Translations under genes and position numbers: made by a program
NCBI GenBank assembly: GCA_937907245.1
Contig: CALCUM010000003.1
Location: 497,501 to 561,500, forward strand
Reading direction: 5' to 3'
DNA from: an uncultured Rhodobiaceae bacterium
GTDB lineage: Bacteria; Pseudomonadota; Alphaproteobacteria; RS24
Length of the DNA stretch: 64,000 nt
Shown: piece by piece, positions 38,537 to 46,305 of the stretch
Layout of the letters: the number at the start of each line of letters is the position of its first letter
How positions within the stretch are numbered: the first letter of the stretch is position 1
Notes under the pieces: generated by a model
Seen by the model: only the letters and a program-made list of their open reading frames with translations
Told to the model about the DNA's origin: nothing
Database searches by the model: none

Positions 38537-39340
38537 ATGGCCACTGCTAAAAAACCTGCTGCTAAGAAGCCAGCAGCCAAAAAACCTGCTGCTGCAAAAT
38601 CTACTGCCAAAAAACCAACGGCCAAAAAGACCGCCCCAAAGGCAGCCACCAAAGCGGCGCCTAAAGCCGCACCCAAAGCCACGCCCAAAGTAAGTGCCAA
38701 AGCAAGTGCCAAAGCAAGTGCCAAAGTAAGTGCCAAAAAACCTGCCGCTCCTGCAAAAGCCAAAGCTGCGGCCAAAAAGAAACCAAGCAAACCAGAAGCG
38801 CCGCGTCGCTCAGCGCTCGGTTTCAAAGTAAATGAATTTGTTGTTTATCCAGCTCATGGCGTCGGCCAGATTACCGAAATCGCTGTGCAAGAAATCGCGG
38901 GCATGAGCCTAGATCTTTTTGTCGTGAGCTTTGACAAAGAAAAAATGGTCTTGCGCGTGCCGCTAGCCAAAGCCAAAGAAATTGGCATGCGTAAATTGGC
39001 CGATGCCAAAATAATGGAAGGCGCCATTAAAACCTTGAAAGGTCGTGCGCGGGTGAAACGCACAATGTGGAGCCGTCGGGCGCAAGAATATGAAGCGAAG
39101 ATTAATTCTGGCGATTTGGTAGCGATTACCGAAGTGGTGCGCGACTTGTTCCGCAATGAAAACCAGCCAGAGCAATCTTATTCGGAGCGCCAGCTATACG
39201 AAAAAGCCATCGAGCGCATGGCGCGCGAAGTGGCCACGGTCGAGAAAACGACGGATGATGAAGCAATTATTAAGCTCGAAGGCATCTTGGCCAAAACCAC
39301 CGGTGGGGCAAGGCGCCAGCCAGGGGTCGACCCAGCTTAA
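38537..39340 (+). CDS. carD: CarD/CdnL-family transcription regulator with a histone-H1-like N-terminal tail
   Basis: 267 residues from ATG 38537, which follows GGAG. Residues 1-91 are almost only Lys, Ala, Pro, Ser and Thr in AKKPA-type repeats. The CarD_CdnL domain starts near 95 (FKVNEFVVYPAHGVGQITEI) with the RNA polymerase-binding fold, and the C-terminal helical DNA-binding part has MWSRRAQEYEAKI. CarD stabilises open promoter complexes through the RNA polymerase beta subunit. Typical bacterial CdnL proteins are about 160-170 residues, so the tail is extra. It is 76 bp upstream of rpoH. Confidence 0.93.
   Translation: MATAKKPAAKKPAAKKPAAAKSTAKKPTAKKTAPKAATKAAPKAAPKATPKVSAKASAKASAKVSAKKPAAPAKAKAAAKKKPSKPEAPRRSALGFKVNEFVVYPAHGVGQITEIAVQEIAGMSLDLFVVSFDKEKMVLRVPLAKAKEIGMRKLADAKIMEGAIKTLKGRARVKRTMWSRRAQEYEAKINSGDLVAITEVVRDLFRNENQPEQSYSERQLYEKAIERMAREVATVEKTTDDEAIIKLEGILAKTTGGARRQPGVDPA
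38692..38739. repeat. 12-bp tandem repeat in the carD tail region
   Basis: Four units AAGTGCCAAARN begin at 38692, 38704, 38716 and 38728 and encode Ser-Ala-Lys-Ala/Val units. Confidence 0.9.
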
Positions 39341-39416
39341 ATCCGATTTTCCAAAAACTTAGTTTTGGAGTGAACCAATTTAGTCGCCATCGCGTATCTT
39401 TAATAGGAGATACATT

Positions 39417-40310
39417 ATGGCTCATTTGGATACACAAGAAACCGTTCAAGCTGGACGCAAATTCATCAAAAAGGCAATGAAGCTGCCGATGCTCGAATTA
39501 GAGCATGAGCAGCATTTGGCCCGAAGTTGGCGCGACAAAAGCGACGAGAACGCTTTGCACGAGCTGACCGCAGCCCATGTGCGTTTGGTGGTAGCGATTG
39601 CCGCGAAATTTCGTAATTACGGCCTGCCAATGGGCGATTTGGTGCAAGAGGGCAACATTGGCCTGATGCAAGCCGCCAACCGTTTTGATCCAGATAGAGA
39701 AGTGCGTTTCTCAACCTATGCTGGTTGGTGGATCCGCTCTTCCATCCAAGATTATGTGCTTCGTAATTGGTCGATTGTGCGCACGGGAACCACCGCAGCG
39801 CAAAAGTCCTTATTCTTTAATATGCGTCGCCTGCGCGCGCGGATTAACGACATCGGCGCCAATATGACCCATGAAAGCCGCACCTATGTCGCCAATGAAT
39901 TGGGCGTGCGGATGGAAGATGTGCTGAATATGGAAGGCCGAATGGAAGGCAGCGATCGCTCTTTGAACGCGACCATTTCAGATCGCTCAGATGACGGTGG
40001 CACAACCGAATGGCAAGATCTTCTGGTCTGTGACCGCGACCTGCCAGACACGGAAGTCTCGGACAAGCTGGACACCCAACAACGCGTCAATTGGATTGGG
40101 GAGGCGATGGAAGACTTAAACGAGCGGGAAGTAACCATTATTCGCGCCCGCCGCCTCAGCGAGACCAAGGTTACTTTGGAAAGTTTAGGCCAAAAATTGG
40201 GCATTTCAAAAGAACGGGTACGCCAAATTGAGCATGAAGCGCTACAAAAATTGCGCGGCTCCCTGATAGCCAAAACCAATGGCGATCCGCATCACGCTGG
40301 GTTGATTTAA
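39417..40310 (+). CDS. rpoH: RNA polymerase heat-shock sigma factor RpoH
   Basis: 297 residues. Region 2 shows GLPMGDLVQEGNIGLMQAA and FSTYAGWWIRSSIQDYVLRN. The RpoH box is AQKSLFFNMRRLRARI near 123. Region 4 ends with LGISKERVRQIEHEALQKL. TAGGAGA precedes the ATG. Sigma-32 directs chaperone and protease genes. Alphaproteobacteria often carry two copies; only one is here. A short inverted repeat (39350-39369) precedes it. Confidence 0.96.
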   Translation: MAHLDTQETVQAGRKFIKKAMKLPMLELEHEQHLARSWRDKSDENALHELTAAHVRLVVAIAAKFRNYGLPMGDLVQEGNIGLMQAANRFDPDREVRFSTYAGWWIRSSIQDYVLRNWSIVRTGTTAAQKSLFFNMRRLRARINDIGANMTHESRTYVANELGVRMEDVLNMEGRMEGSDRSLNATISDRSDDGGTTEWQDLLVCDRDLPDTEVSDKLDTQQRVNWIGEAMEDLNEREVTIIRARRLSETKVTLESLGQKLGISKERVRQIEHEALQKLRGSLIAKTNGDPHHAGLI

Positions 40311-40381
40311 TAAATTTAAATCGAGCTGAAGACTGGCAAAGCTTGTCGTGGCGCTCTTGCGAGGCTAGTTTGACGGGTGTG

Positions 40382-40458
40382 GGTCCCGTAGCTCAGTCGG
40401 ATAGAGCACCAGATTCCTAATCTGGGGGCCGGTAGTTCGAATCTACCCGGGATCACCA
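40382..40458 (+). tRNA. tRNA-Arg (anticodon CCT)
   Basis: Acceptor GGTCCCG pairs with CGGGATC; D stem GCTC/GAGC; anticodon stem CCAGA/TCTGG with loop TTCCTAA; T stem GGTAG/CTACC with loop TTCGAAT; CCA is encoded. It reads AGG codons. Confidence 0.97.
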
Positions 40459-40480
40459 TTTAATCGCTCCGCCGGCGAGC

Positions 40481-40987
40481 CTAGAAACGATAAATCGTTC
40501 CAAAGCTAAGGCGGTCGGTTTCGGCTCCATCGAGGTCCGTCTCGACATATTCTAGGCGCAAGGACGAATTGTAATTCATCGTGAAATCCGCGCCAAAGCC
40601 ATAAATAAAGCCGCTTCTCTCTTCGTCATAAGCATCACCACCGCCCATAACTTTACCGTCGCCGCGGGCTAGACCTAAGCGTAAAAAGGGCTCAAAACCC
40701 TCCCCTGGCGACCGCAAAACACCGGAGAGCGCCAAGACCGAAGCCTGGCTGTCGCGCCCGTTAGTTTCCACATCCGCGATGGACGTATAGCTAAATTCGA
40801 CGGCCAAGAGCGGGTCAAACTGGCCGCCAGCGAAAAATGTCAGCCCTTGGCTTTCTATGTCCACACCTTTGTCTTCGTAAGAAGTGAAGCCGGCGCTTAG
40901 TCCAACATAATTTTGAGCCAAAGCGGACTGGCTGGAAACAGCGACAAGGGCTGCAACGAATACGGTAGCAATCAAAAACTTCTTCAC
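40481..40987 (-). CDS. Small outer-membrane beta-barrel protein
   Basis: 168 residues with a GTG start at 40987 preceded by AGGAG. A signal peptide covers about 1-24 (FVAALVAVSSQSALAQN). Alternating hydrophobic strands and Gly-rich turns follow (NYVGLSAGF; VEFSYTSIADVE; SSLRLEYVETD), and the chain ends in Phe (GTIYRF), typical for barrel insertion by BAM. It fits the eight-strand OmpA-like/Opacity type. Role unknown. Confidence 0.82.
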   Translation of the reverse strand: MKKFLIATVFVAALVAVSSQSALAQNYVGLSAGFTSYEDKGVDIESQGLTFFAGGQFDPLLAVEFSYTSIADVETNGRDSQASVLALSGVLRSPGEGFEPFLRLGLARGDGKVMGGGDAYDEERSGFIYGFGADFTMNYNSSLRLEYVETDLDGAETDRLSFGTIYRF

Positions 40988-41109
40988 GTGTCTCTCCTAA
41001 ACTAATATCACTTTTACGATTTTGCGCTGATGCGGACAAAAAAGCCACATAGAATTTCACCCTCGCTCATCCGTTGGACACAAAGCCAGAGTGCTCTATA
41101 TTAAGGCGC

Positions 41110-41739
41110 ATGAGTGACACGCAATTCGACCAAAAACCAAAACAACCCAAAAGCGGCGGCCCGCCCATTTTGTCTTGCTATGATGATTTAGCAGCCTCTT
41201 GCGCCTATGGTTGGTCGATGTTGGAACGCGGCGTGAAAGATAGAAAAAGCCCCTTTCATACCCCAAGCGTGGCCACGATAACCGCCAGTGGCAGCCCAAC
41301 CATACGCACCATCGTGCTACGGGGCTGCGACAGCCAAGCCAAACAGTTACGTTTTCACACTGACACACGCTCGGGAAAAATCGCTGAGCTGCAGGCCAAT
41401 CCGCAAGGCGCCATGCATTTTTACGACGCTGGAACCAAGGTGCAATTGCGCTTGGGTGTGCGCCTAGAAATGCTGAGCGGCCCAGACTATGACGCGGCTT
41501 GGGCCGCCACACGCCCCATGAGCCGAGAATGTTACCAAGTGACCCAAGGCCCCGGCAGCGCCATCGCATCGCCGCTTGATGTCGCTTTTGACGCCGAGGC
41601 AACACAAGACGGAGAGGCTCATTTTGTGCCCGTCCGCGCCCATGTTGAAACCATGGAGTGGCTGTATTTGGCGGCACGTGGCCACCGCCGAGCTTTGTTT
41701 GACTTCACACAAGACACAATGGATTGGCTGGTTCCCTAG
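41110..41739 (+). CDS. Pyridoxamine-phosphate-oxidase-like FMN flavoprotein
   Basis: 209 residues from ATG 41110 after AAGG. The split-barrel FMN fold shows in FHTPSVATITASGSPTIRTI, DTRSGKIAELQANP and GTKVQLRLGVRLEML, and the C-terminus ends in a tryptophan-rich MEWLYLAARGHRRALF region. It resembles the Alr4036-type branch, not classical PdxH. The substrate is unknown. Confidence 0.85.
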   Translation: MSDTQFDQKPKQPKSGGPPILSCYDDLAASCAYGWSMLERGVKDRKSPFHTPSVATITASGSPTIRTIVLRGCDSQAKQLRFHTDTRSGKIAELQANPQGAMHFYDAGTKVQLRLGVRLEMLSGPDYDAAWAATRPMSRECYQVTQGPGSAIASPLDVAFDAEATQDGEAHFVPVRAHVETMEWLYLAARGHRRALFDFTQDTMDWLVP

Positions 41740-41789
41740 CCTCCTTTATTTGCGGTAGCTTACGGCTTGGCCTTGCGACAGCATGGCGC

Positions 41790-41818
41790 TTGGCAGGCTT
41801 GCCCAAACCCCGTATATG
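41790..41818 (+). promoter_or_regulatory. Candidate sigma-70 promoter of the cytochrome c gene
   Basis: TTGGCA (41790-41795), 17-bp spacer, TATATG (41813-41818), 28 bp before the ATG. Confidence 0.5.
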
Positions 41819-41845
41819 CTGTCCATGCATCAAAGGAGATATCAA

Positions 41846-42223
41846 ATGCGCGCCCTTTTATTGACCCTGATTACTGTCACATTTTTAAGTTCTAACGCCC
41901 AAGCTGGCGACGCCGCGAAGGGGGAAAAGACCTATCGCAAATGTGCGTCTTGCCACATGGTAGGCCCGAAGGCCAAAAACCGTGTCGGCCCCCAATTGAA
42001 TGGCATTATTGGCCGAGAGATTGGCGCCATCAGCGGCTATAAATATTCCAAAGGCATGATCGCTTATGCGGCCGAGCAAAAAGTTTGGACGGAAGAAAAC
42101 CTAGCCGCCTATTTGGCAACCCCGCGTAAAGTTGTGAAAGGCACCCGCATGTCGTTTGCCGGCCTGCGCAAAGAGACAGACCGCGATAATATTATCGCTT
42201 ATTTGAAAAAAGCCGCGAACTAA
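41846..42223 (+). CDS. Class I cytochrome c, periplasmic
   Basis: 125 residues from ATG 41846, after AAAGGAGAT. Signal peptide about 1-20 (LLTLITVTFLSSNAQAG). Haem attaches at CASCH (near 34), and the distal Met is in KGTRMSFAGL near 100. It resembles mitochondrial-type or c552 cytochromes that carry electrons to oxidases. A good terminator follows. Confidence 0.93.
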   Translation: MRALLLTLITVTFLSSNAQAGDAAKGEKTYRKCASCHMVGPKAKNRVGPQLNGIIGREIGAISGYKYSKGMIAYAAEQKVWTEENLAAYLATPRKVVKGTRMSFAGLRKETDRDNIIAYLKKAAN

Positions 42224-42250
42224 AGCGCTTCTTTCTTGGCGAAAAAATAA

Positions 42251-42278
42251 GGGCCGCTTCGTTGGGAGCGGCCCTTTT
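42251..42278 (+). terminator. Rho-independent terminator of the cytochrome c gene
   Basis: GGGCCGCT (42251-42258) pairs with AGCGGCCC (42267-42274), followed by TTTT. Preceding A-rich bases make it usable from the other strand too, and it also lies just past the convergent thiolase gene. Confidence 0.85.
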
Positions 42279-42313
42279 GTATTTACGATGGTTTTATTCT
42301 GGCGTTACGGAGC

Positions 42314-43480
42314 TTATTTTACGCGTTCCAAAATCGACAGATAATTGGCAACGGCGGCGCCGCCCATATTAAAAATGCCAGCCAATTTAGCGTCTTTGAC
42401 TTGCATCTCATCGGCTTCATTCATCAATTGGCGCGCGGCCATAACGTGCATGGAAACGCCAGTGGCACCAACTGGATGACCCTTGGCTTTCAGACCGCCC
42501 GACGGATTAACCGGCAATTTACCATCTTTATAAACCGTACCATCGGCGAGAACGTCAGCGCCTTTGCCAGGTGCCGCCAGCCCCATGGCTTCATATTGAA
42601 TAAGCTCGGCAATGGTGAAGCAATCATGCGTCTCTACCAGAGACAAATCGTTCAACTCTACGCCCGCCTCTTCTAGTCCTCTGGCCCAAGCTGTTTTGGG
42701 GCCATCAAAGGCGGTGACATCGCGCTTGCTCATCGGCAAGAAATCATTGGCTTGGGTACGCGCACGAAACGCGATGGCTTTATCATGGCCTTGCGCGGTT
42801 TCTTCATCGGTCAAAATAATGGCCGCTGCGCCATCAGAAATCATCGAGCAATCGGTGCGTTTCAAAGGCCCCGCAACGATTGGGTTTTTGTCGCTCTCGG
42901 CGCGGCAGAAATCAAACCCGAAATCTTTTTGCATATGAGCCAGTGGGTTCACGGAACCATTTTTATGGTTTTTCGCCGCGATATGCGCCAAAGCATCGCT
43001 TTGATCGCCATATTTTTGGAAATATTTTCCAGCCACGACGCCAAAAATACCCGGGAAAGTAAGGCCTTGGTCGCCTTCTTCTGGCATGTAGCTGGCGCGT
43101 GATAGGCAACGCCCCACATCGGCGCTCGAAAGATGGGTCATTTTCTCAACGCCAATCGCAAGCACGCGGCGTGCGCGCCCGGCCTCAATGGCGTTGGCCG
43201 CCTGAAACACAGCCGCAGAGCCAGACCCGCAAGCGTTTTCAACCCGCGTGGAGGGGGTAAAGCGAAACGCATCGGAAACTTGTAAAGCCAGCGACGAAAT
43301 AAAGTCTTGTTCCGACATGCCCGCGTTAAATGTCGCGACATAAATCGCATCAATATCTTCGGGCCCGACGCCTGCATCCGCCATAGCCTCGTTGGCGGCC
43401 GCTACCAGCAAGTCTTCTAAACCTTGGTCTTCTAATTTTCCGAACTTCGTGTGGCCCCAGCCGACGATGCATACTGACAT
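42314..43480 (-). CDS. Thiolase-family acetyl-CoA acetyltransferase (SCP2-like)
   Basis: 388 residues. The N-terminus (CIVGWGHTKFGKLEDQ) and the nucleophile site NACGSGSAAVFQA near 82 are of the SCP2-thiolase group. HDCFTIAELIQYEAMGL and NPSGGLKAKGHPVGATG contain the catalytic His residues. It either cleaves 3-ketoacyl-CoA or acts in condensation; lipid-transfer partner not seen. Start ATG at 43480. The alpha/beta-hydrolase gene follows upstream on the same strand. Confidence 0.9.
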   Translation of the reverse strand: MSVCIVGWGHTKFGKLEDQGLEDLLVAAANEAMADAGVGPEDIDAIYVATFNAGMSEQDFISSLALQVSDAFRFTPSTRVENACGSGSAAVFQAANAIEAGRARRVLAIGVEKMTHLSSADVGRCLSRASYMPEEGDQGLTFPGIFGVVAGKYFQKYGDQSDALAHIAAKNHKNGSVNPLAHMQKDFGFDFCRAESDKNPIVAGPLKRTDCSMISDGAAAIILTDEETAQGHDKAIAFRARTQANDFLPMSKRDVTAFDGPKTAWARGLEEAGVELNDLSLVETHDCFTIAELIQYEAMGLAAPGKGADVLADGTVYKDGKLPVNPSGGLKAKGHPVGATGVSMHVMAARQLMNEADEMQVKDAKLAGIFNMGGAAVANYLSILERVK

Positions 43481-43552
43481 GTGTTTCTCCTCAAATTAAG
43501 TTGCTGCAAATTGGCCGATGAGGGGCCTATTTGTCAAGCGTTCCGCGTTTGG

Positions 43553-44449
43553 CTAAACGCCCAGAAAGGCCAAAATATCGGGGCCAATTTCCAGCTCCAG
43601 CTGCGGCCCAATATCGTGGCCCATACCCTCAACAGGGCGCCATATCGCGCCGGGCACATGCGACACAAGGCTCTCTCCACATACGGGCTCAATCAGCGTA
43701 TCGGCCAGCCCATGAATAACCAAAAAAGGCACGCGGATGGTTTTAAGGCGCTCTACCCGACTGCCATCCGTAATGGCGGCTGCCATTTGGCGAATAACGC
43801 CCGCGGGATGATAATTGCGAGAAATGATTTTCGTAGCCATGGCCCGCCGCTGCGGCTCTGGAGTGGGAAAGCTAGGGCTCGAATGCTCGGCCAAACTTTG
43901 CGTCAAATAATCGATCAAAGCGGCTTCTCCTTCCGCGTCATCGGGCGGTGCCAATTCAGAAACGCCAGGCATCGGCAACTCAGGATCGCCCGAGGTGGAC
44001 ATCACACAAACAACTTTTTCCATGCGCGTGCCATGCGTAAACGCCAAATGCTGCGCCACCATGCCCCCCAAAGACATGCCAAAAATATTTGCCTTATCAA
44101 TTGCCAAAGCATCCATCAGCCCAATCACATCGTCTGCCATATCACCAATGCCATATGGCACGGGAAACGCAGCGCCCGCTTGCTGGTCTTCCAGCAGGCC
44201 CATAATGTCTGGGATACCGGCGGCATCTAGCTTCTGGCTTTCGCCCACATCGCGATTGTCGAAGATAATGACCTCAAGCCCCGCCTTGGTGAAATACTCA
44301 ATAAAGGCGCTAGACCATTGGATCATTTGGGTGCCCAAGCCGCGAATAAGAATAAGCGGCGCCACGCCCGCATTATGGTCTGGCAAAAACCTTTGCACAC
44401 AAAGGCTGATGCCATTTGCTTGCACGAGTGAGGGTTTATTTGTCGCCAT
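43553..44449 (-). CDS. Alpha/beta-hydrolase
   Basis: 298 residues. The triad is visible: Ser in IFGMSLGGMVAQHLA (near 122), Asp in FLVIHGLADTLIEP, His in PVEGMGHDIGPQ. The oxyanion region is ILIRGLGTQMIQW. GGGAGATG precedes the ATG. The substrate is not evident; an ester or lactone linked to the acyl-CoA genes around it is possible. It is divergent from glpD. Confidence 0.87.
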   Translation of the reverse strand: MATNKPSLVQANGISLCVQRFLPDHNAGVAPLILIRGLGTQMIQWSSAFIEYFTKAGLEVIIFDNRDVGESQKLDAAGIPDIMGLLEDQQAGAAFPVPYGIGDMADDVIGLMDALAIDKANIFGMSLGGMVAQHLAFTHGTRMEKVVCVMSTSGDPELPMPGVSELAPPDDAEGEAALIDYLTQSLAEHSSPSFPTPEPQRRAMATKIISRNYHPAGVIRQMAAAITDGSRVERLKTIRVPFLVIHGLADTLIEPVCGESLVSHVPGAIWRPVEGMGHDIGPQLELEIGPDILAFLGV

Positions 44450-44518
44450 GATGCATCTCCCGTTTGATCTGCTTTTAGTCTATACTTGCCGCCAATGCTC
44501 AAGCAAATGGAAGCTTTC

Positions 44519-46288
44519 ATGAAACGCGATTTTTCAGCCCTATCTAAAACACCCGTCGACCTCGCCATTCTTGGCGGCGGGGCAACGGGGGCGGCCATCG
44601 CACTGGATGCCAGCCTTCGGGGCTTGCGGGTGGCGCTGATAGACAAGGGCGATTTTTCTTCCGCCACATCGGCTGGCTCTTCCAAATTAATGCACGGGGG
44701 CTTGCGCTATTTGGCCAATGGAGACATTTCCCAAGTGCGCGAAGGGCTGCGAGAGCGGCGCCACTGGAGCCGTATGGCCAAACATTTAGTGCATCCTCTA
44801 GCCTTTATCATTCCCACCTATGAGGCCAGCCAACCCAGACGGGGGGTGCTGAAACTAGGCCTTTATCTCTATGACCTATTGGCTTTTGACCGCAATCGAG
44901 CGGTCGATCCAATGCAGAAAATAGCTGGCAATCGCTCGGTCACGGCCGCACAAGTTTTAGGCTTGAGCCCCGACACGCCGCGCGTTGGCCCGCAAGGCAC
45001 GCTGACCGGCGGGCTGATGTATCAAGATGGGCAAATGCTATCGCCAGAGCGCTTGGTGTTGGCTATGTTGCGCACGGCCGTGCAAGCGGGCGCCGTGGTG
45101 GTTAACCATTGCGAGGCGGTAGATTTAATAAAATCAGGCGATCGGGTGACCGGCGTAAAAGTTAAAGATTGCCTGAGCCAAGAAACCAGCGAGCTATCGG
45201 CTGAACTGGTTATCAATGCGGCGGGGCCTTGGGCAGACGAGGTAATGAAACTGGGGGATGGCAAAAAGGGCGCGAAAAAACTCATTCGCTCGAAAGGCAT
45301 TCATCTGGTAACGCGCTCTTTGACGCGCGGCATTGCCCTCACGGTTCCGGTCGAAGACGAGCATTTATTTGTGCTGCCGTGGATGGGCATGAGCTTGCTG
45401 GCCACCACCGACACAAAATTTAACGACGCCCCCGATGACGCCTGTGTCACCGAGGCCGATATCAAGCTACTGCTAGATAAGACCAATGCCGTTTTACCCG
45501 AGGCGCATCTGACCCGTGACGATGTTGTGCATGCCTATGTGGGCTTGCGGCCTTTGGTAACAGATATCAATGACACCGCGGAGACCACTTACGGCTTGTC
45601 GCGTGGCAGTGAAATTTATGACCATAGCCAAAACGGTGGGCCGGAAGGTCTGCTGTCTGCCTTGGGCGGAAAATGGACGACCTCCAGACGGCTTGGAGAA
45701 AAAATTGTCGATGCAGCATTTGCTAAATTAGGCCGCCCCGCCACGCGCCATCGCAGCGCCGACACCGCTTTAGCTTGCGCGCCGCGCCAAGACCTAGGTG
45801 ATTTTATGGATGCCATGCGGGCGCAATACCCTAAAATTGAGACCGCCCAAATCGATCTATTATCACGGCTTTACGGCGCGTTGCTGCCGCAAATGATGGC
45901 CAGCGACACGCAAGGGCTGGCAAAACTCAAAGACCCAATTTTGGCCGCTCGCGTGTGTTTCGCCCTGCAACAAGAAATGGCCATGCAGTTAAGCGACGTC
46001 GTTATGCGGCGTCTGGTTGAAGGCCAAACCGGGGCTTTGTCGAGCGCGCAGATAGGGGTCATCGCGGCCTATATGGCAGACAAATATGATTGGTCAGAAA
46101 CCGAGTTGAAAAAGCAAAAAGCAGCGTTGGCCAAACTCATGACCTTGCCCACCAAGAAAAAAACTCCGGCTAGCTCCAAACCTAAATCGACGGCAAAAGT
46201 TAAGGTAAAGGCGAAGCCCAAGGTAAAGGCGAAGCCCAAGGTAAAGGCGAAGCCCAAGGTAAAGCCGAAACCTAAGGCCGAAACCTAA
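44519..46288 (+). CDS. glpD: Glycerol-3-phosphate dehydrogenase, FAD-dependent
   Basis: 589 residues from ATG 44519 (MKRDFSALSK), spaced after GGAAG; earlier in-frame ATGs exist. The FAD site is LAILGGGATGAAIALDA and SAGSSKLMHGGLRYL follows. It oxidises glycerol-3-phosphate to dihydroxyacetone phosphate and feeds quinone. The usual DAO and C-terminal domains are complete. The last ~45 residues are an extra Lys/Pro/Val/Ala tail encoded by 18-bp tandem repeats. Confidence 0.94.
   Translation: MKRDFSALSKTPVDLAILGGGATGAAIALDASLRGLRVALIDKGDFSSATSAGSSKLMHGGLRYLANGDISQVREGLRERRHWSRMAKHLVHPLAFIIPTYEASQPRRGVLKLGLYLYDLLAFDRNRAVDPMQKIAGNRSVTAAQVLGLSPDTPRVGPQGTLTGGLMYQDGQMLSPERLVLAMLRTAVQAGAVVVNHCEAVDLIKSGDRVTGVKVKDCLSQETSELSAELVINAAGPWADEVMKLGDGKKGAKKLIRSKGIHLVTRSLTRGIALTVPVEDEHLFVLPWMGMSLLATTDTKFNDAPDDACVTEADIKLLLDKTNAVLPEAHLTRDDVVHAYVGLRPLVTDINDTAETTYGLSRGSEIYDHSQNGGPEGLLSALGGKWTTSRRLGEKIVDAAFAKLGRPATRHRSADTALACAPRQDLGDFMDAMRAQYPKIETAQIDLLSRLYGALLPQMMASDTQGLAKLKDPILAARVCFALQQEMAMQLSDVVMRRLVEGQTGALSSAQIGVIAAYMADKYDWSETELKKQKAALAKLMTLPTKKKTPASSKPKSTAKVKVKAKPKVKAKPKVKAKPKVKPKPKAET
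46202..46273. repeat. 18-bp tandem repeat at the glpD 3' end
   Basis: AAGGTAAAGGCGAAGCCC is repeated three times exactly (46202, 46220, 46238) with a degenerate fourth copy at 46256. It encodes Lys-Val-Lys-Ala-Lys-Pro units. Confidence 0.95.
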
Positions 46289-46305
46289 ATCAGCTTAATT
46301 TCGCT

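Noticed and set aside
43481-44230. Long plus-strand open frame opposite the alpha/beta-hydrolase
   Set aside because: It lies antisense to a gene with an intact catalytic triad and shows no recognisable protein features.
46202-46273. Regular repeats as a CRISPR array
   Set aside because: Units are adjacent without spacers and are translated in frame as the GlpD tail; no cas genes occur in the window.
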